64,000 bases of DNA from Pseudomonas sp. AN-1 (GCF_034057115.1 NZ_CP139195.1:1736001-1800000), one strand, 5' to 3'. Numbered from the stretch's first letter, positions 31,001 through 44,305 are shown. Made by a program: numbers and translations. Notes: a model not told the origin generated them from the sequence alone.

Positions 31001-31748
31001 CACCGCGCTGCGCGAGCAGGGGCGGATCTTCGGCAAGGACCTGTTCGACTACTTCGCCGTGCTGGCCGACATCGACCAGCGCATCGCCAGCCAGAGCGCG
31101 CGGATCACCCGCGAGGTCGGCGAGGAGCTGTTCCTCGACGGCGTGTCCAACTCGGCGGTGACCATCCGCTCGAAGATCACCGAACTGGAGTTCTGGCCGG
31201 AGCTGCGCGCCTTCGTCGCCGCCTACCGCGAATGGGAGGACAGCGGCTTCAGTGATCTGCCCGGCGAGGACTACACCGGCAGCATGCGCCGCGCCCTCGA
31301 GGTGCTCGGCCGCTCGGCGCTGACCAGCGGCATCGCCGGCCTCCTGGAGATCGAGCTGCGTCTGCGCGAGGGCAACAGCGACCTGGTGATCCGCACCGAC
31401 CGCCAGCTCAACGAGTCGTCCAGCCACGGCATGGCCTACCTGATCCTCTGCAAGTTCCTGCTCGCCTTCACCCGCCTGCTGCGCGGCCGCGCCCCGGCGA
31501 CCATCCACTGGCCGATCGACGAGCTGGGCACCCTGCACCACAGCAACGTGAAGAAGATCTTCGACGCCTGCGCCAGCAACGCCATCCGCATCCTCGGCGC
31601 CTTCCCCAACCCGGACTCCGAGGTGCTGGCGCTGTTCAAGAACCGCTACATCGTCGACAAGCAGAGCCGCCGGCTGCAGGTGGTCAAGCCGCGCCTGGAC
31701 GTGGTCGGCGAACGCCTGAAAGCCCGCCTGAGCGAGGAGACCGTCTGA
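28074..31748 (+). CDS. SMC-like ATPase of a Wadjet/MksBEFG-type system (JetC/MksB-like)
   Basis: The 1224-aa protein has an ABC-type head split by a very long coiled coil. The N-terminal Walker A is GTNASGKTT at residues 30-38. The coiled coil spans roughly 230-980, rich in Glu, Gln, Arg and Leu. The C-terminal signature-like segment [12 protein letters not shown] lies near 1113 and Walker B HWPIDELG near 1146-1153. The C-terminus ends [15 protein letters not shown]. It resembles MukB/MksB/JetC ATPases that load on DNA and extrude loops. AAGGGAG precedes the ATG at 28074. It is first of four overlapping genes, whereas canonical Jet and Mks operons put the ATPase after the kleisin and MukE-like genes. 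Confidence 0.8.
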   Translation: MPSLNRIILINTHLAGVVELLVDDHTNICGTNASGKTTLQRLVPVFYGEYPSRVVPATRDSFERWYLPTEQSFIVYEYQRMDGEACQTILAASSDGRGVDYRLAHKAFELDDYIRSRQGDVVVCRSMAELGRHFRQSGVAVSNQLNTRQYRAIIQNDRSLLAADSQRGELRQLARQFSLCAGEHSLRHIEKLVRAVHSREGKMETVKSMVAAILEEDGVAPPTTGLSPQRVEDWIRDSQLIQGFAALRPQFARLEHDFAELQAGETRLAGLLQAFQTDQPLLFARQEQLRLALEQSGFELKLLEDDWKDQRDALSLELSQVQARIGSAETQLQHIEEQYQQYLDADIDQAKADLEKLDGWRLELDNHKERLRLLTEQHADVQNAYLERKQIVQERQQEAVDRLHEQESRVRDELAERTQHKHEALAQLDRAFANRRQEAESASRERRHALELEKSRQEQLIASFAYSEEEALSLEILDRRQEEAEEQRDAAAQQLDALQQQERLLLRQREEAARQLAQASRRVGERQRELDDAERLLYPGQHSLLEFLRREQPGWEQQLGKVIEPSLLQRSDLKPALSEAPADSLYGVQLDLAALATPEHAAGEAELRHRVQLAGDNLQDARNQQEQVESQLGEHGAALEELNTRLVLARTAVQTAKDNRQRLREERAALKERLDAALAERRQSARQQLAGLDAALAQLKLEHASLLEELDSQHREARLDTSAHWQQVIGDLEQRLAHLRGQLEEQRAQGKAELAACESWYRNELKSRGVDEAQLIQLKSGIREREQRIRDTEARRAEVHRFDEWYALTWLKRKPQLQEDLIEHRREATDLKLRLDTATQAFKSRRDALEQQRREALQAQGRLGEQLDSLKGLIKRLGELKLPRDGQTPAGELDERLRLAQELLHGRENLLAAIRQHVERFDSLIAGKAGSSLTETWERSREECSLVSERGVPTLDYRRLVPALAQLLNVLVPQSITALREQGRIFGKDLFDYFAVLADIDQRIASQSARITREVGEELFLDGVSNSAVTIRSKITELEFWPELRAFVAAYREWEDSGFSDLPGEDYTGSMRRALEVLGRSALTSGIAGLLEIELRLREGNSDLVIRTDRQLNESSSHGMAYLILCKFLLAFTRLLRGRAPATIHWPIDELGTLHHSNVKKIFDACASNAIRILGAFPNPDSEVLALFKNRYIVDKQSRRLQVVKPRLDVVGERLKARLSEETV

Positions 31749-32389
31749 TGCTGTCGAACAAGGGCAAGGTCATCGAGCGCCTGCTGCAGGGCGCCTTCAT
31801 CTGCCGCACCAGCGACGAGGAAGGCTGGCGCTTCTTGAAGAACCCGGCCAACCGCGAGCAGGTCGACGACTACCTGGCCACCCTCAACCGCAGCGTGGCC
31901 GCAGTCGGCGCCGGCAGCGAGGCCGAGGTGTTCTACTGTGCGTATCGCCAGCTCGGCGAGACCGAGCGGCGGGTGGTCGGCCAGCAGTTCCGCGACGTCT
32001 GCAACGCCCTCACCCCGCTGGTCGAGTGGCTGCTGCTGGTCCAGCAGGCCGGCGCCCAGGACGCGCCGCTCACCGAGGGCAGCCCGATCCGCCTCAACGA
32101 GCTGCAGAGCATCGTCGAGGACACCCCTGCGTTCCGCGAGCAGCTGGCGCGCATCAGCCACTACCGGCTGTTCGGCTCGACCAGCGCCAGCGTCGACGCG
32201 CAGATCAAGCAGGTGTTCAAGCGCCTGTGCGAACTCGGCTACCTGCTGCGCCCCAACCCGGAGAAGCAGATCTACCTCGGCACCGGCAAGCTGGACTACC
32301 TGTACGAGGTGATCCGCTTCATCGACGAGGCCGAGGGCCTCGCGCTCGAGGAGCGCGCCGAGCTGGCCAGCCAGGGGAGCCTGCTGTGA
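31748..32389 (+). CDS. MukE/MksE/JetB-like small subunit
   Basis: This 213-aa protein begins [25 protein letters not shown] and contains tandem winged-helix-like segments (EEGWRFLKNPANREQVDDYL, about 24-43; QIKQVFKRLCELGYLLRP, about 152-169). That size and predicted fold are typical of MukE/JetB subunits, which bridge the kleisin and the ATPase heads. The ATG shares its A with the stop of the ATPase gene (TGATG at 31746-31750). The assignment rests on length, gene order and the WH pattern rather than on a diagnostic motif. Confidence 0.6.
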   Translation: MLSNKGKVIERLLQGAFICRTSDEEGWRFLKNPANREQVDDYLATLNRSVAAVGAGSEAEVFYCAYRQLGETERRVVGQQFRDVCNALTPLVEWLLLVQQAGAQDAPLTEGSPIRLNELQSIVEDTPAFREQLARISHYRLFGSTSASVDAQIKQVFKRLCELGYLLRPNPEKQIYLGTGKLDYLYEVIRFIDEAEGLALEERAELASQGSLL

Positions 32390-33603
32390 GCGGCAACCTG
32401 CACCAGGCCGGGGTGCGCTTCCTGCGCCAGCTGGGCCGCCACGCCGAGACCATCATGGACGCCTACCTGGCCGGTGCGGTCGGCGACGACGCCCTCGAGC
32501 CCGGCGTGCAGGAGCGGCTGGTCAAGGACGGCGTGCTCTACCGCCCGGAGCCGGGCGCCGACCTGCACCTGCGCCGGGTGGTGCGCGCCCTGCTCGAGGA
32601 GGCCCTGCGCGACGACCGCAACCGGCAGATCGACGCCAACACCGGCAGCACCCTGGCCACCTTCAAGACCCTCGCCGCCCACTACAAGGAGGCGCGCCAC
32701 CAGGGCGACTTCGCCGCCGCCGACGCCTACCTGGCCGACCTGCGCGAGCACGTCTACAGCTTCTGCGAGGGCCTCGGCCACAGCGTGCGGGTGCTGTGGG
32801 GGCGGATCAACAACGAGTTCGGCTACGTCGGCAGCCTCGGCGCCAAGATCCGCGAGAACGAGCTGGCCCAGGCCCAGGTCAGCGAGCTGCTGGCCGGCCT
32901 GGAGCTGATCGACTTCAGCGAACTGGCGGAAACCGCCGGCGAACTGCGCGAGCTGCGCCGCCTGCTGGTCACCCGCCTGCAGCGCCAGGTCAGCGGCTGC
33001 TGCCAGGAGCTGGGCGTGGTGCAGGCTCGCCTGCTCGAACTGCTCGGCCGCTTCCGCAAGATCCAGGGCCGCACCCGCCTGCTGCGCGGCTGGCTGCTGC
33101 ACGCCGAACAGCAGCCCGACTACCGCCCGGGCAGCCACACTGCGCGCCCCGAGATGCCGCAGCTGCTCAACCTCGCCGAGGCGCTGATCGCCCCGGCGAC
33201 GGCCAACCTTCACGACGGCAGCCAGGAGGCCGAGCTGCTCGCCCTCGCCGCGCAGATCCGCGCCCAGCGCGAGGAACGCCCGGCCGCGCCGCTGGCCGAG
33301 GCCGGCGAGCTGACCCTGGGCGAGGTGGAAAGCTTCGAGGTACAGCCGAGCCCCATCCAGCTCGCCGTGCAGGAGTACCTCTGCGCGGTGATCGAGAGCG
33401 GCCAGCCGGTGTCGGCGCTGACCTGGTGGCGCGAGCACGAGCTGTCCTGCGATCCCGAGAGCTGGCTGTACCAGGTGATCGGCGGCTACGAGGCGCTGCC
33501 CGACGAGCAGCGCGCCTGCTTCCAGCTCGACCCCGACGGCGAGCCGCACCCGGTGTTTTCCGGCAACTTCATCGTGCGGGACCTCTCGCTGTGGCTGGCC
33601 TGA
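32386..33603 (+). CDS. Kleisin-like subunit (MukF/MksF/JetA-like)
   Basis: The 405-aa protein is mostly helical, with an N-terminal part (LHQAGVRFLRQLGRHAETIMDAYL) that could form a winged-helix/dimerisation region, central helices (about 95-220, for example ETAGELRELRRLLVTRLQRQ) and a C-terminal winged-helix-like part (PIQLAVQEYLCAVIESGQPVSALTWW, about 320-345). I chose GTG at 32386-32388, which overlaps the preceding TGA and has GGGGAG 8 bases upstream. The frame is open further upstream, but that part lies wholly inside the MukE-like gene. As third gene of the cassette the kleisin role is inferred from context and size. Confidence 0.55.
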   Translation: MSGNLHQAGVRFLRQLGRHAETIMDAYLAGAVGDDALEPGVQERLVKDGVLYRPEPGADLHLRRVVRALLEEALRDDRNRQIDANTGSTLATFKTLAAHYKEARHQGDFAAADAYLADLREHVYSFCEGLGHSVRVLWGRINNEFGYVGSLGAKIRENELAQAQVSELLAGLELIDFSELAETAGELRELRRLLVTRLQRQVSGCCQELGVVQARLLELLGRFRKIQGRTRLLRGWLLHAEQQPDYRPGSHTARPEMPQLLNLAEALIAPATANLHDGSQEAELLALAAQIRAQREERPAAPLAEAGELTLGEVESFEVQPSPIQLAVQEYLCAVIESGQPVSALTWWREHELSCDPESWLYQVIGGYEALPDEQRACFQLDPDGEPHPVFSGNFIVRDLSLWLA

Positions 33604-34421
33604 GCCGCAGCCACCACAACGCCGTGCACCGCCTGCTGCGCGAGCGTCTGGACAAGGTGGAACTCAACCGCACCTGGCAGCAGCTGCACGCCCACTTCGA
33701 GCTGGGCCGCCCCTCGGGCAAGTGGCTGCACTTCGACGCCGAGACGCGCCGGCTGCTGCAGCGCCTGGCGCGGGACGAGTGGGGCTTCGATCCGCTGGCG
33801 GGCGTACCGGAGGGCAGCCGCCGCGAGGTCGCCTCGCGCGCCGTCGACGAGAAGATCGCCCGCCGCCGCCCCGACGACGACTTCGTGCTGGTCAAGGGCA
33901 CCCTGCCCGCGCCGCTGCCGACCCTCGCCCGCGGCCTGAGCCTGCGCGTGGCGCTGCCGCAACTGGACACCGCGGCCATCGCCCGGCTGGTGCTGATCGA
34001 GAACCTCGACAGCTTCGACGACTGGGAGGACTACCCGGCACCGCCCGAACTGGCCGGCAGCCTGATCGTCTACCGCGGCCATCGCGGCCTGGCCCGCGGC
34101 GCCCGCCAGTTGCTGGAACGGCTGCCGGCGGCCACGCCGGTGGTGGTCTTCCCCGACTACGACCCGGCCGGCCTGGCCATCGCCGCCAGCCTGCCGCGCG
34201 CCGATGCACTGCTGCTGCCGGAGCTGGACGAGGCACTGCTGGCTTGCGGCAGCCGAGCCCACTTCGACCGCCAGTTCCGCCAGGCACGCCAGCTGGAGGA
34301 AGCCGAGCTGGGCGGCTGGCGGGCCGTATGGGAGGAAATGAAGGGGCAGCGGGTCAGCATCAAGCAGCAGCACATGCTGGCGCTGGGTGCGCACCTGCGC
34401 CTGGTGCCGCTGCGGGCCTGA
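33591..34421 (+). CDS. Toprim nuclease-like subunit (JetD/MksG-like)
   Basis: This 276-aa protein has a C-terminal Toprim-type pattern: an acidic Glu137 in LIENLDSF, then IVYRGHRG (about 159-166) and the DxD motif in VVFPDYDPAGLA (Asp189, Asp191). In Wadjet and MksBEFG systems the equivalent subunit cleaves plasmid DNA trapped by the SMC complex. The N-terminal half (RSHHNAVHRLLRERLDKVELN) is basic and could contact DNA. I chose GTG at 33591, overlapping the previous stop by 13 bp; GTG at 33624 is an alternative. The end is followed by a strong terminator. Confidence 0.65.
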   Translation: MAGLSRSHHNAVHRLLRERLDKVELNRTWQQLHAHFELGRPSGKWLHFDAETRRLLQRLARDEWGFDPLAGVPEGSRREVASRAVDEKIARRRPDDDFVLVKGTLPAPLPTLARGLSLRVALPQLDTAAIARLVLIENLDSFDDWEDYPAPPELAGSLIVYRGHRGLARGARQLLERLPAATPVVVFPDYDPAGLAIAASLPRADALLLPELDEALLACGSRAHFDRQFRQARQLEEAELGGWRAVWEEMKGQRVSIKQQHMLALGAHLRLVPLRA

Positions 34422-34445
34422 GCGCCGCTTCCCTCCCCCGGAAAC

Positions 34446-34474
34446 AGCGAGGCCCGCACTGGGCGGGCCTCGCT
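34446..34474. terminator. Terminator of the SMC-Toprim operon (and thrH)
   Basis: AGCGAGGCCCGC-ACTGG-GCGGGCCTCGCT is a perfect 12-bp stem between convergent genes, followed by TTT rightward. Confidence 0.8.
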
Positions 34475-34493
34475 TTGACGTTCGACGCAGCGC

Positions 34494-35111
34494 TTACAGG
34501 CTGAGCTTGCGGCTGGACGCCTTGAGGAACTCCTGCTTGAGGTCCTCGTAGGTGTGCACCGCCGGGAACTGCGGGAACTCGCGGATCACGTTGTCCGGGG
34601 CATGGAACAGGATGCCGGCGTGGGCCTCGCTGAGCATGGTGGTGTCGTTGTAGGAGTCGCCGGCGGCGATCACGCGGTAGTACAGGCTCTTCAGGGCGAT
34701 CACCGACTGGCGCTTGGGATCCTTCTGGCGCAGCTGGTAGTCCACCACGCGGTCGGTCTCGTCGGTGACCAGCTTGTGGCACAGCAGGGTCGGGAAGCCG
34801 AGCTGGCGCATCAGCGGCTGGGAGAACTCGTAGAAGGTGTCGGAGAGGATGATCACCTGGAAGCGCTCGCGCAGCCAGTCGACGAACTCCACCGCGCCGT
34901 CCAGCGGCTTGAGGGTGGCGATCACTTCCTGGATGTCGCGCAGCTTGAGGCCGTGCTCGTCGAGGATGCGCAGGCGCTGCTTCATCAGCACGTCGTAGTC
35001 GGGAATGTCGCGGGTAGTCGCCTTGAGCGCGTCGATTCCGGTTTTTTCGGCGAAGGCGATCCAGATTTCCGGGACCAGTACGCCCTCGAGATCAAGGCAG
35101 GCGATTTCCAC
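34494..35111 (-). CDS. thrH: Bifunctional phosphoserine phosphatase / homoserine phosphotransferase ThrH
   Basis: ThrH is a HAD-superfamily enzyme that dephosphorylates phosphoserine and can transfer the phosphate to homoserine, bypassing ThrB. The 205-aa length matches P. aeruginosa ThrH. Motif I is ACLDLEGVLVPE (nucleophile Asp7), motif II ILSDTFYEF, motif III the Lys in RQKDPKRQS, and motif IV AAGDSYNDTTML. The start is GTG at 35109-35111 with GAGGAG about 7 bases upstream; the long N-terminal in-frame extension is not part of the family. It is divergent from cysH across 223 bp. Confidence 0.95.
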   Translation of the reverse strand: MEIACLDLEGVLVPEIWIAFAEKTGIDALKATTRDIPDYDVLMKQRLRILDEHGLKLRDIQEVIATLKPLDGAVEFVDWLRERFQVIILSDTFYEFSQPLMRQLGFPTLLCHKLVTDETDRVVDYQLRQKDPKRQSVIALKSLYYRVIAAGDSYNDTTMLSEAHAGILFHAPDNVIREFPQFPAVHTYEDLKQEFLKASSRKLSL

Positions 35112-35334
35112 AGCAGACTCCTCGATGAACAGACAGAAATTGAGGCGGCACTCTAGCCGCTTGCCCGGCGGGGCGCAACGCGGCGCAGGGAGGCGCGCGA
35201 CAGAAATTCGCCCGAACCGGCGCCACATATTCCACATGGTTAGGTGAATAGCGGCATTTGGTTATTTCATCGCATAAACAGCTTGCTGGTACCATCGCTG
35301 CCACGCCTTACCCACGAATCTACCGGACATCCCG

Positions 35335-36069
35335 ATGAGCCAGACCCTCGATGTTGCCGCCCTGGCGGCCGCCTATGCCGACAAATCCCCGCAGGAGGTG
35401 CTCAAGCTCGCCTTCGAGCACTTCGGCGACGACCTGTGGATCTCCTTCAGTGGCGCCGAGGACGTGGTGCTGGTGGACATGGCCTGGAAGCTGAACAGCA
35501 ACGTCAGGGTGTTCAGCCTGGATACCGGCCGCCTGCACGCGCAGACCTACCGCTTCATCGAGCAGGTCCGCGAGCACTACGGCATCCAGATCGAGGTGCT
35601 GTCCCCCGATCCGCGCCTGCTCGAGCCGCTGGTGCGCGAGAAGGGCCTGTTCAGCTTCTACAAGGACGGCCACGGCGAGTGCTGCGGCATCCGCAAGATC
35701 GAGCCGCTCAAGCGCAAGCTGGCCGGCGTCAGCGCCTGGGCCACCGGCCAGCGCCGCGACCAGAGTCCCGGCACCCGCAGCCAGGTGGCGGTGCTTGAGC
35801 TGGACGGCGCCTTCTCCACGCCCGACAAGCCGCTGTACAAGTTCAACCCGCTGGCCAACATGAGCAGCGAGGAAGTGTGGGGCTACATCCGCATGCTGGA
35901 GATCCCCTACAACCCGCTGCACGAGCAGGGCTACATCAGCATCGGCTGCGAGCCCTGCACCCGCCCGGTGCTGCCCAACCAGCACGAGCGCGAGGGCCGC
36001 TGGTGGTGGGAGGAAGCCACCCACAAGGAATGCGGCCTGCACGCCGGCAACCTGATCGCCAGGAACTGA
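35335..36069 (+). CDS. cysH: [4Fe-4S] adenylylsulfate (APS/PAPS) reductase
   Basis: CysH reduces APS to sulfite in assimilatory sulfate reduction, using thioredoxin. The 244-aa protein has the PP-loop [12 protein letters not shown] (about 37-48), the cluster cysteines Cys116-Cys117 ([10 protein letters not shown]) and Cys205-x2-Cys208 (GCEPCTRP), and the catalytic Cys233 in KECGLH. The paired CC and CxxC mark the Fe-S APS-reductase type rather than the E. coli PAPS type. The upstream region is expected to be under CysB control, but I see no certain site. Confidence 0.95.
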   Translation: MSQTLDVAALAAAYADKSPQEVLKLAFEHFGDDLWISFSGAEDVVLVDMAWKLNSNVRVFSLDTGRLHAQTYRFIEQVREHYGIQIEVLSPDPRLLEPLVREKGLFSFYKDGHGECCGIRKIEPLKRKLAGVSAWATGQRRDQSPGTRSQVAVLELDGAFSTPDKPLYKFNPLANMSSEEVWGYIRMLEIPYNPLHEQGYISIGCEPCTRPVLPNQHEREGRWWWEEATHKECGLHAGNLIARN

Positions 36070-36086
36070 GTCAGGGCGCTACCAAC

Positions 36087-36115
36087 AAGGCCCGGGCGTT
36101 CTGCGTCCGGGCCTT
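36087..36115 (+). terminator. Probable terminator of cysH
   Basis: AAGGCCCGG and CCGGGCCTT form a 9-bp stem with an 11-base loop 17 bp past the cysH stop. No strong T-run follows, so it is a weak candidate. Confidence 0.5.
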
Positions 36116-36195
36116 GGCGTTTCCGGGCCGCTGTAACCCGGCGTTAACCTGGGCGCTCTAGACTGCCGGGCATCGGCAGATCAGGAGAGACCGCC

Positions 36196-36375
36196 ATGCA
36201 TCGCGAACAACCGCAAGCCACCCCCATCCAGACCGCACGCAAGCTGCGCCACCTGCACCTGGGCGCGATCATCGACGCCCAGGGCCGCGAGATTCCGATC
36301 ACCGAACAGATGATCCTGCAGGCCTGCCGCCAGCTGGAGAAGGACAGCCAGCCACGCCGCCGCCTGTTCGGCTGA
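36196..36375 (+). CDS. Small conserved hypothetical protein (59 aa)
   Basis: The frame at 36196-36375 encodes MHREQPQATPIQTARKLRHL and continues with GAIIDAQGREIPITEQMI and ACRQLEK before a basic tail (SQPRRRLFG). AGGAGAG lies 6 bases before the ATG, a strong ribosome site. The GAIID-x-GREIPITE-x-MI pattern reminds me of the short Pseudomonas proteins annotated as PA1571 family, of unknown function; I hold that link loosely. There is no membrane segment or cysteine pair, only one Cys. The stop is 1 bp from the convergent pdxB stop. It is too short for many gene callers. Confidence 0.65.
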   Translation: MHREQPQATPIQTARKLRHLHLGAIIDAQGREIPITEQMILQACRQLEKDSQPRRRLFG

Positions 36376-36376
36376 T

Positions 36377-37519
36377 TCAGACCAGCTGCACGCCCAGCGC
36401 CGCCAGCTGGCGGCGCAGCTCCTGCCCCTCCCCTTCCAGCCGTACCCGCAGCTCGGGCAGTTCGCGGCGCATCGGGTAGTGCTTGCGCAGCGCATCGAAG
36501 CCGGCGCGGCGCGCCTCGGCAGCGCCGACGAGGCTGCGGCGGAAATCGGCATCGTCGCGGCGCGGGTCGTACACCGCCCGGCACAGGGTGGCCAGCGCCC
36601 AGGCCGGATCGGCCGACTCGTGCAGCACCAGCTCGCCCAGCCAGGGCGTCGGCAGCAGCTCGGCCAGGCGCACGCTCGCCGGCTCGCCGCGCCAGGCGCA
36701 GAACGCCTGGTAGATCTGCTCGGTGCCACGCAGCTTGCCGTCCAGGCTGTAGCCGGCGATGTGCGGGGTGGCCAGCCGGCACAGCGGCGCCAGTTCGGCA
36801 TCCACCAGCGGCTCGCCTTCCCAGACATCCAGCACCACCTCCAGATCGGCGCCGCCGGTGAGGTGCGCCTTGAGCGCGGCGTTGTCGACCACCGCGCCGC
36901 GGCTGGCGTTGATCAGCCAGCAGCCGGGCTTGAGGCTGTCGAGGCGTGCACCATCCAGCAGGTGCCAGGTGGCATCGCTGCCCTCGCGAGTCAGCGGGGT
37001 GTGCAGGCTGATCACGTCGCAGCGGCGGATGATCTCCTCCAGCGCGACGAAGTCGCCGCCCTCGGCGGCCTGGCGCGGCGGATCGCAGACCAGCACCTGC
37101 CAGCCCAAGCCGCGCAGCAGCTCGACCAGCCGGCCGCCGACCTGGCCAGCGCCGATCACGCCATAGGTACGCGCGGCCAGGTCGGCGCCGTGGCGCTCGG
37201 CCAGCGCCAGCAGCGCGCCGAGCACGTACTCCACCACGCCGCGGGCGTTGCAGCCCGGGGCGCTGGACCAAGCGATGCCCGCCTCGGCGAAGTACGCCAG
37301 GTCCAGATGGTCGGTGCCGATGGTGCAGGTGCCGACGAACCGGACCGGGCTGCCCTCCAGCAGCGCGCGGTCGACACGGGTCACCGAGCGCACCAGCAGG
37401 GCGTCGGCGTCCATGACGGCGGCACGGTCGATGCTGCGCCCCGGCAGGCGGCGGATCTCGCCGAAGGACGCGAAGAAGGGGTCGAGCAGGGGGATGTTTT
37501 CGTCGGCCAGCAGGCGCAT
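36377..37519 (-). CDS. pdxB: Erythronate-4-phosphate dehydrogenase
   Basis: PdxB oxidises 4-phosphoerythronate in the DXP-dependent pyridoxal-phosphate pathway. The 380-aa protein is a D-2-hydroxyacid dehydrogenase with the NAD-binding [14 protein letters not shown] (about 120-133), the catalytic Arg in [12 protein letters not shown] (about 200-211), Glu in [10 protein letters not shown] (about 228-237) and His in ATPHIAGYS (about 250-258). A C-terminal dimerisation domain typical of PdxB follows. The ATG at 37519 gives [16 protein letters not shown], the family start. Confidence 0.96.
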   Translation of the reverse strand: MRLLADENIPLLDPFFASFGEIRRLPGRSIDRAAVMDADALLVRSVTRVDRALLEGSPVRFVGTCTIGTDHLDLAYFAEAGIAWSSAPGCNARGVVEYVLGALLALAERHGADLAARTYGVIGAGQVGGRLVELLRGLGWQVLVCDPPRQAAEGGDFVALEEIIRRCDVISLHTPLTREGSDATWHLLDGARLDSLKPGCWLINASRGAVVDNAALKAHLTGGADLEVVLDVWEGEPLVDAELAPLCRLATPHIAGYSLDGKLRGTEQIYQAFCAWRGEPASVRLAELLPTPWLGELVLHESADPAWALATLCRAVYDPRRDDADFRRSLVGAAEARRAGFDALRKHYPMRRELPELRVRLEGEGQELRRQLAALGVQLV

Positions 37520-37639
37520 GGGGGTGTCCGTCAGGAAATTTGTCCAACTTTAGCGCAGATGGCCCGGCCGGCGGCAGCCGCGCGCTGGCCCCATTGCGGT
37601 GCATGGCCTAGACTGGCCGCCTGCTTTCCGAGGCCCGTC

Positions 37640-39025
37640 ATGTCCGCCCTGCCCGCTCCACCCGCGCTCTCCCCCGCCCGCCGCACCCTCACCGAAGTCA
37701 AGGCCCTGCTCGCCCTCGCCGGGCCGATCATCATCGCGCAGCTGGCCAACACCGCCATGGGCTTCGTCGACACCCTGATGGCCGGGCGGGTCAGCCCGCG
37801 CGACCTGGCGGCAGTGGCGCTGGGCAACTCGATCTGGATTCCGGTGCTGCTGCTGATGAACGGCATCCTGATGGCCACCACCGCCAAGGTGGCGCGCAAG
37901 GTCGGCGCCGGCAGCCATGCGCTGATCGGCCCGCTGGTGCGCCAGGCCCTGTGGCTGGCGCTGGGCATCGGCCTGCTCGCCACCCTGCTGCTGTTCGGCG
38001 CCGAACCGGTGCTGACGCTGATGGGGGTGGAGGACTCCCTGCGCGCCACCGCCATGGGCTACCTGCAGGCGGTGGCGGTCGGCTTCCCGGCGCTGGCGCT
38101 GTACCAGGTGCTGCGCGGCTTCAGCGACGGCCTGGGCAGCACCCGGCCGAGCATGGTGATCGGCATCCTCGGCCTGCTGCTGAACATTCCGGCCAACTAC
38201 ATCTTCATCCACGGCAAGCTCGGCCTGCCGGCCATGGGCGGCGTCGGCTGCGGCTGGGCCACTGCGCTGGTCATGTGGTTCATGCTCAGCGCCATGCTGT
38301 GGTGGGTGCGCTGGGCACCGGTGTACCGCTCGAGCCAGCTGTTCGCTCACCTGGAGCGACCGCAGTGGCCGGCGATCCGCGACCTGCTGGCCATCGGCCT
38401 GCCGATCGGCATCGCCATCTTCGCCGAGGCCAGCATCTTCTCGGTGATCGCCCTGCTGATCGGCAGCCTGGGCGCCAGCGTGGTGGCCGGCCACCAGATC
38501 GCCCTGAACTTCTCCTCGATGGTGTTCATGATCCCCTACTCGCTGGCGATGGCCGCCACGGTGCGGGTCGGCCAGGCGCTGGGCCGCGGTGCGCCGCGCG
38601 CGGCGCGCTTCTCGGCGGGGGTGGCGATGGCCACCGCGCTGGCCTACGCCTGCGTCTCGGCCAGCCTGATGCTGCTGCTGCGCGAGGACATCGCCCGCCT
38701 GTACACCCCGGATGCCGAGGTGCTGGCAGTGGCCGGCGCGCTGCTGGTGTATTCGGCACTGTTCCAGTTCTCCGACGCCATCCAGGTCACCGCCGCCGGC
38801 GCCCTGCGCGGCTACCAGGACACCCGGGCGACCATGCTGATCACCCTGCTGGCCTACTGGGGCATCGGCCTGCCGATCGGCTACGGGCTGGGGCTCAGCG
38901 ACTGGCTGGGGGTACCCAGCGGCCCGCAGGGCCTGTGGCAGGGACTGGTGGTGGGGCTGACCTGCGCTGCCGTGCTGCTCGGCGTGCGCCTGCAGCGCAT
39001 CGGCCGGCGCGCGGTGCGGGCATAG
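37640..39025 (+). CDS. MATE-family multidrug exporter (NorM/PmpM type)
   Basis: This 461-aa inner-membrane protein has twelve predicted helices in two related halves. It couples Na+ or H+ entry to export of cationic drugs and dyes. Family marks are GPIIIAQLANTAMGFVDTLMAG (about 28-49, quoted here only as a landmark), LRGFSDGLGSTRPSM (about 157-171), and the second-half LGASVVAGHQIALNFSSM (about 280-297). A Trp-Val-Arg-Trp loop separates the halves. It is monocistronic, 120 bp from the divergent pdxB. The exact substrate cannot be read from sequence. Confidence 0.92.
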   Translation: MSALPAPPALSPARRTLTEVKALLALAGPIIIAQLANTAMGFVDTLMAGRVSPRDLAAVALGNSIWIPVLLLMNGILMATTAKVARKVGAGSHALIGPLVRQALWLALGIGLLATLLLFGAEPVLTLMGVEDSLRATAMGYLQAVAVGFPALALYQVLRGFSDGLGSTRPSMVIGILGLLLNIPANYIFIHGKLGLPAMGGVGCGWATALVMWFMLSAMLWWVRWAPVYRSSQLFAHLERPQWPAIRDLLAIGLPIGIAIFAEASIFSVIALLIGSLGASVVAGHQIALNFSSMVFMIPYSLAMAATVRVGQALGRGAPRAARFSAGVAMATALAYACVSASLMLLLREDIARLYTPDAEVLAVAGALLVYSALFQFSDAIQVTAAGALRGYQDTRATMLITLLAYWGIGLPIGYGLGLSDWLGVPSGPQGLWQGLVVGLTCAAVLLGVRLQRIGRRAVRA

Positions 39026-39030
39026 CCCCC

Positions 39031-39270
39031 TCAGTCGAGCTTCTTGCGGATCCAGTACAGGTAGGTGCCGGCGTCCTGCTGCTGCTCGAGCAGCTCGTGG
39101 CCGAGGAACAGGCAGAACTTGGGGATGTCGCGCCAGGTCGAGGGATCGGTGGCGATCACCTTGAGCAGACCGCCGGCCGGCAGGTCACGCACCTTGTTGT
39201 GCAGCAGCATCACCGGCTCGGGGCAGCTCAGGCCGGTGGCGTCGAGGATGGCGTCGGGTTGCTGGGACAT
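39031..39270 (-). CDS. tusA: Sulfurtransferase TusA
   Basis: TusA carries persulfide sulfur from IscS to the TusBCD relay for tRNA 2-thiouridine, or to molybdenum-cofactor enzymes. The 79-aa protein has the signature [15 protein letters not shown] with active Cys16 in Cys-Pro-x-Pro. I chose the ATG at 39268-39270 ([10 protein letters not shown]), matching the family; a further in-frame start 36 bases upstream adds an unconserved leader. It lies 5 bp from the convergent MATE stop and is divergent from acnA. Confidence 0.94.
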   Translation of the reverse strand: MSQQPDAILDATGLSCPEPVMLLHNKVRDLPAGGLLKVIATDPSTWRDIPKFCLFLGHELLEQQQDAGTYLYWIRKKLD

Positions 39271-39401
39271 GGGGGCTCCTGTGGGCAGGCGGGCATTGTC
39301 GCGCAAAGCGCAGGCGCGGCCAACCGGACGGCAAGCGGGTGGCGAACCGACTAGGCTTGAGGATCGAGTCCCGCCGCCCGGCCCGCCTGGAGGACACCGC
39401 C

Positions 39402-42074
<2,673 letters not shown>

Positions 42075-42091
42075 AGCCCGGGGCAGCGGGC

Positions 42092-42745
42092 CTACGAGCT
42101 GCCGCCCGCTCCGCCCTGCGCGGCCAGAAAATCTGCGACCGCCTCCGCGGCGCGCTGCAGATGCTGCGCGTGGCTGAAGCCGGAGGCCTTGAGCGGCTTG
42201 AGGTCGTGATCGGCCGCCTCCAGCCAGAGCAGGCGGATGGCCGGCGCCAGCGCATAGCCGGCCACCCGCTCGCGGTTGCCCAGGGCGTCGCGTTCGCCCT
42301 GCACGATCAGGGTCGGCGTCCGCAGGCCGGCCAGGTGCTCGACCCGCGGCCGCTCCGGCTTGCCGGCGGCATGGAAGGGGTAGCCCAGGCAGACCAGCCC
42401 GGCCGCCCCCAGTTCGTCGGCCAGCAGGCTGGCCATGCGCCCGCCCATCGACTTGCCGCCGATCGCCCAGGCGCCCGGTTCGCGTGCGTTCACCGCACGC
42501 CAGACCGCGCGCCAGCAGTCGAGCAGTTGGGCCTGAGGATTGGGCGGGCGCTTGCCGCCGCCCTGGCGGCGGCTGGCCATGTAGGGGAACTCGAAGCGCA
42601 CCACGCGCACGCCCAGCTCGCCCAGGCGCGCGGCCATCTCGTGCATGAACGGACTGTCCATCGGCGCCCCCGCGCCATGGGCCAGGATCAGGTGCCCACG
42701 GGCGCCGGTGACCGGGCCGGAGCACAAAAGTTCGGAATTTTCCAT
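42092..42745 (-). CDS. Small alpha/beta-hydrolase (KANL3/Tex30-type)
   Basis: This 217-aa protein has [19 protein letters not shown] (about 17-35) typical of the KANL3/Tex30-like hydrolases, a nucleophile elbow [11 protein letters not shown] with Ser99, an acid in [10 protein letters not shown] and His in [10 protein letters not shown]. No signal peptide is seen; the substrate is unknown. It starts at 42745, with an Anr box centred 34 bp upstream, so its promoter shares the ccoN2 regulatory region and it may respond to oxygen too. Confidence 0.8.
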   Translation of the reverse strand: MENSELLCSGPVTGARGHLILAHGAGAPMDSPFMHEMAARLGELGVRVVRFEFPYMASRRQGGGKRPPNPQAQLLDCWRAVWRAVNAREPGAWAIGGKSMGGRMASLLADELGAAGLVCLGYPFHAAGKPERPRVEHLAGLRTPTLIVQGERDALGNRERVAGYALAPAIRLLWLEAADHDLKPLKASGFSHAQHLQRAAEAVADFLAAQGGAGGSS

Positions 42746-42772
42746 GCAAAAGACCTCACGCCCCCTAGGGCC

Positions 42773-42786
42773 TTGATTTGTATCAA
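42773..42786. promoter_or_regulatory. Anr/FNR box upstream of the first cbb3 operon
   Basis: TTGATTTGTATCAA matches the Anr consensus TTGAT-N4-ATCAA perfectly. Its centre is about 83 bp before the ccoN2 ATG, leaving room for a class II (-41.5) promoter with a start near 42821. The divergent hydrolase could be affected as well. Confidence 0.92.
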
Positions 42787-42862
42787 CATCTATCCGAGGC
42801 AGTTTATCCATGCTGATGCTGATCTTTTTCCGATCAAGCCCATTAGTCGTGGAACCTCGAAA

Positions 42863-44304
<1,442 letters not shown>

Positions 44305-44305
<1 letters not shown>

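Noticed and set aside
32026-32385. Upstream extension of the kleisin-like gene
   Set aside because: It lies inside the MukE-like gene in another frame; GTG at 32386 with GGGGAG fits the overlapping operon.
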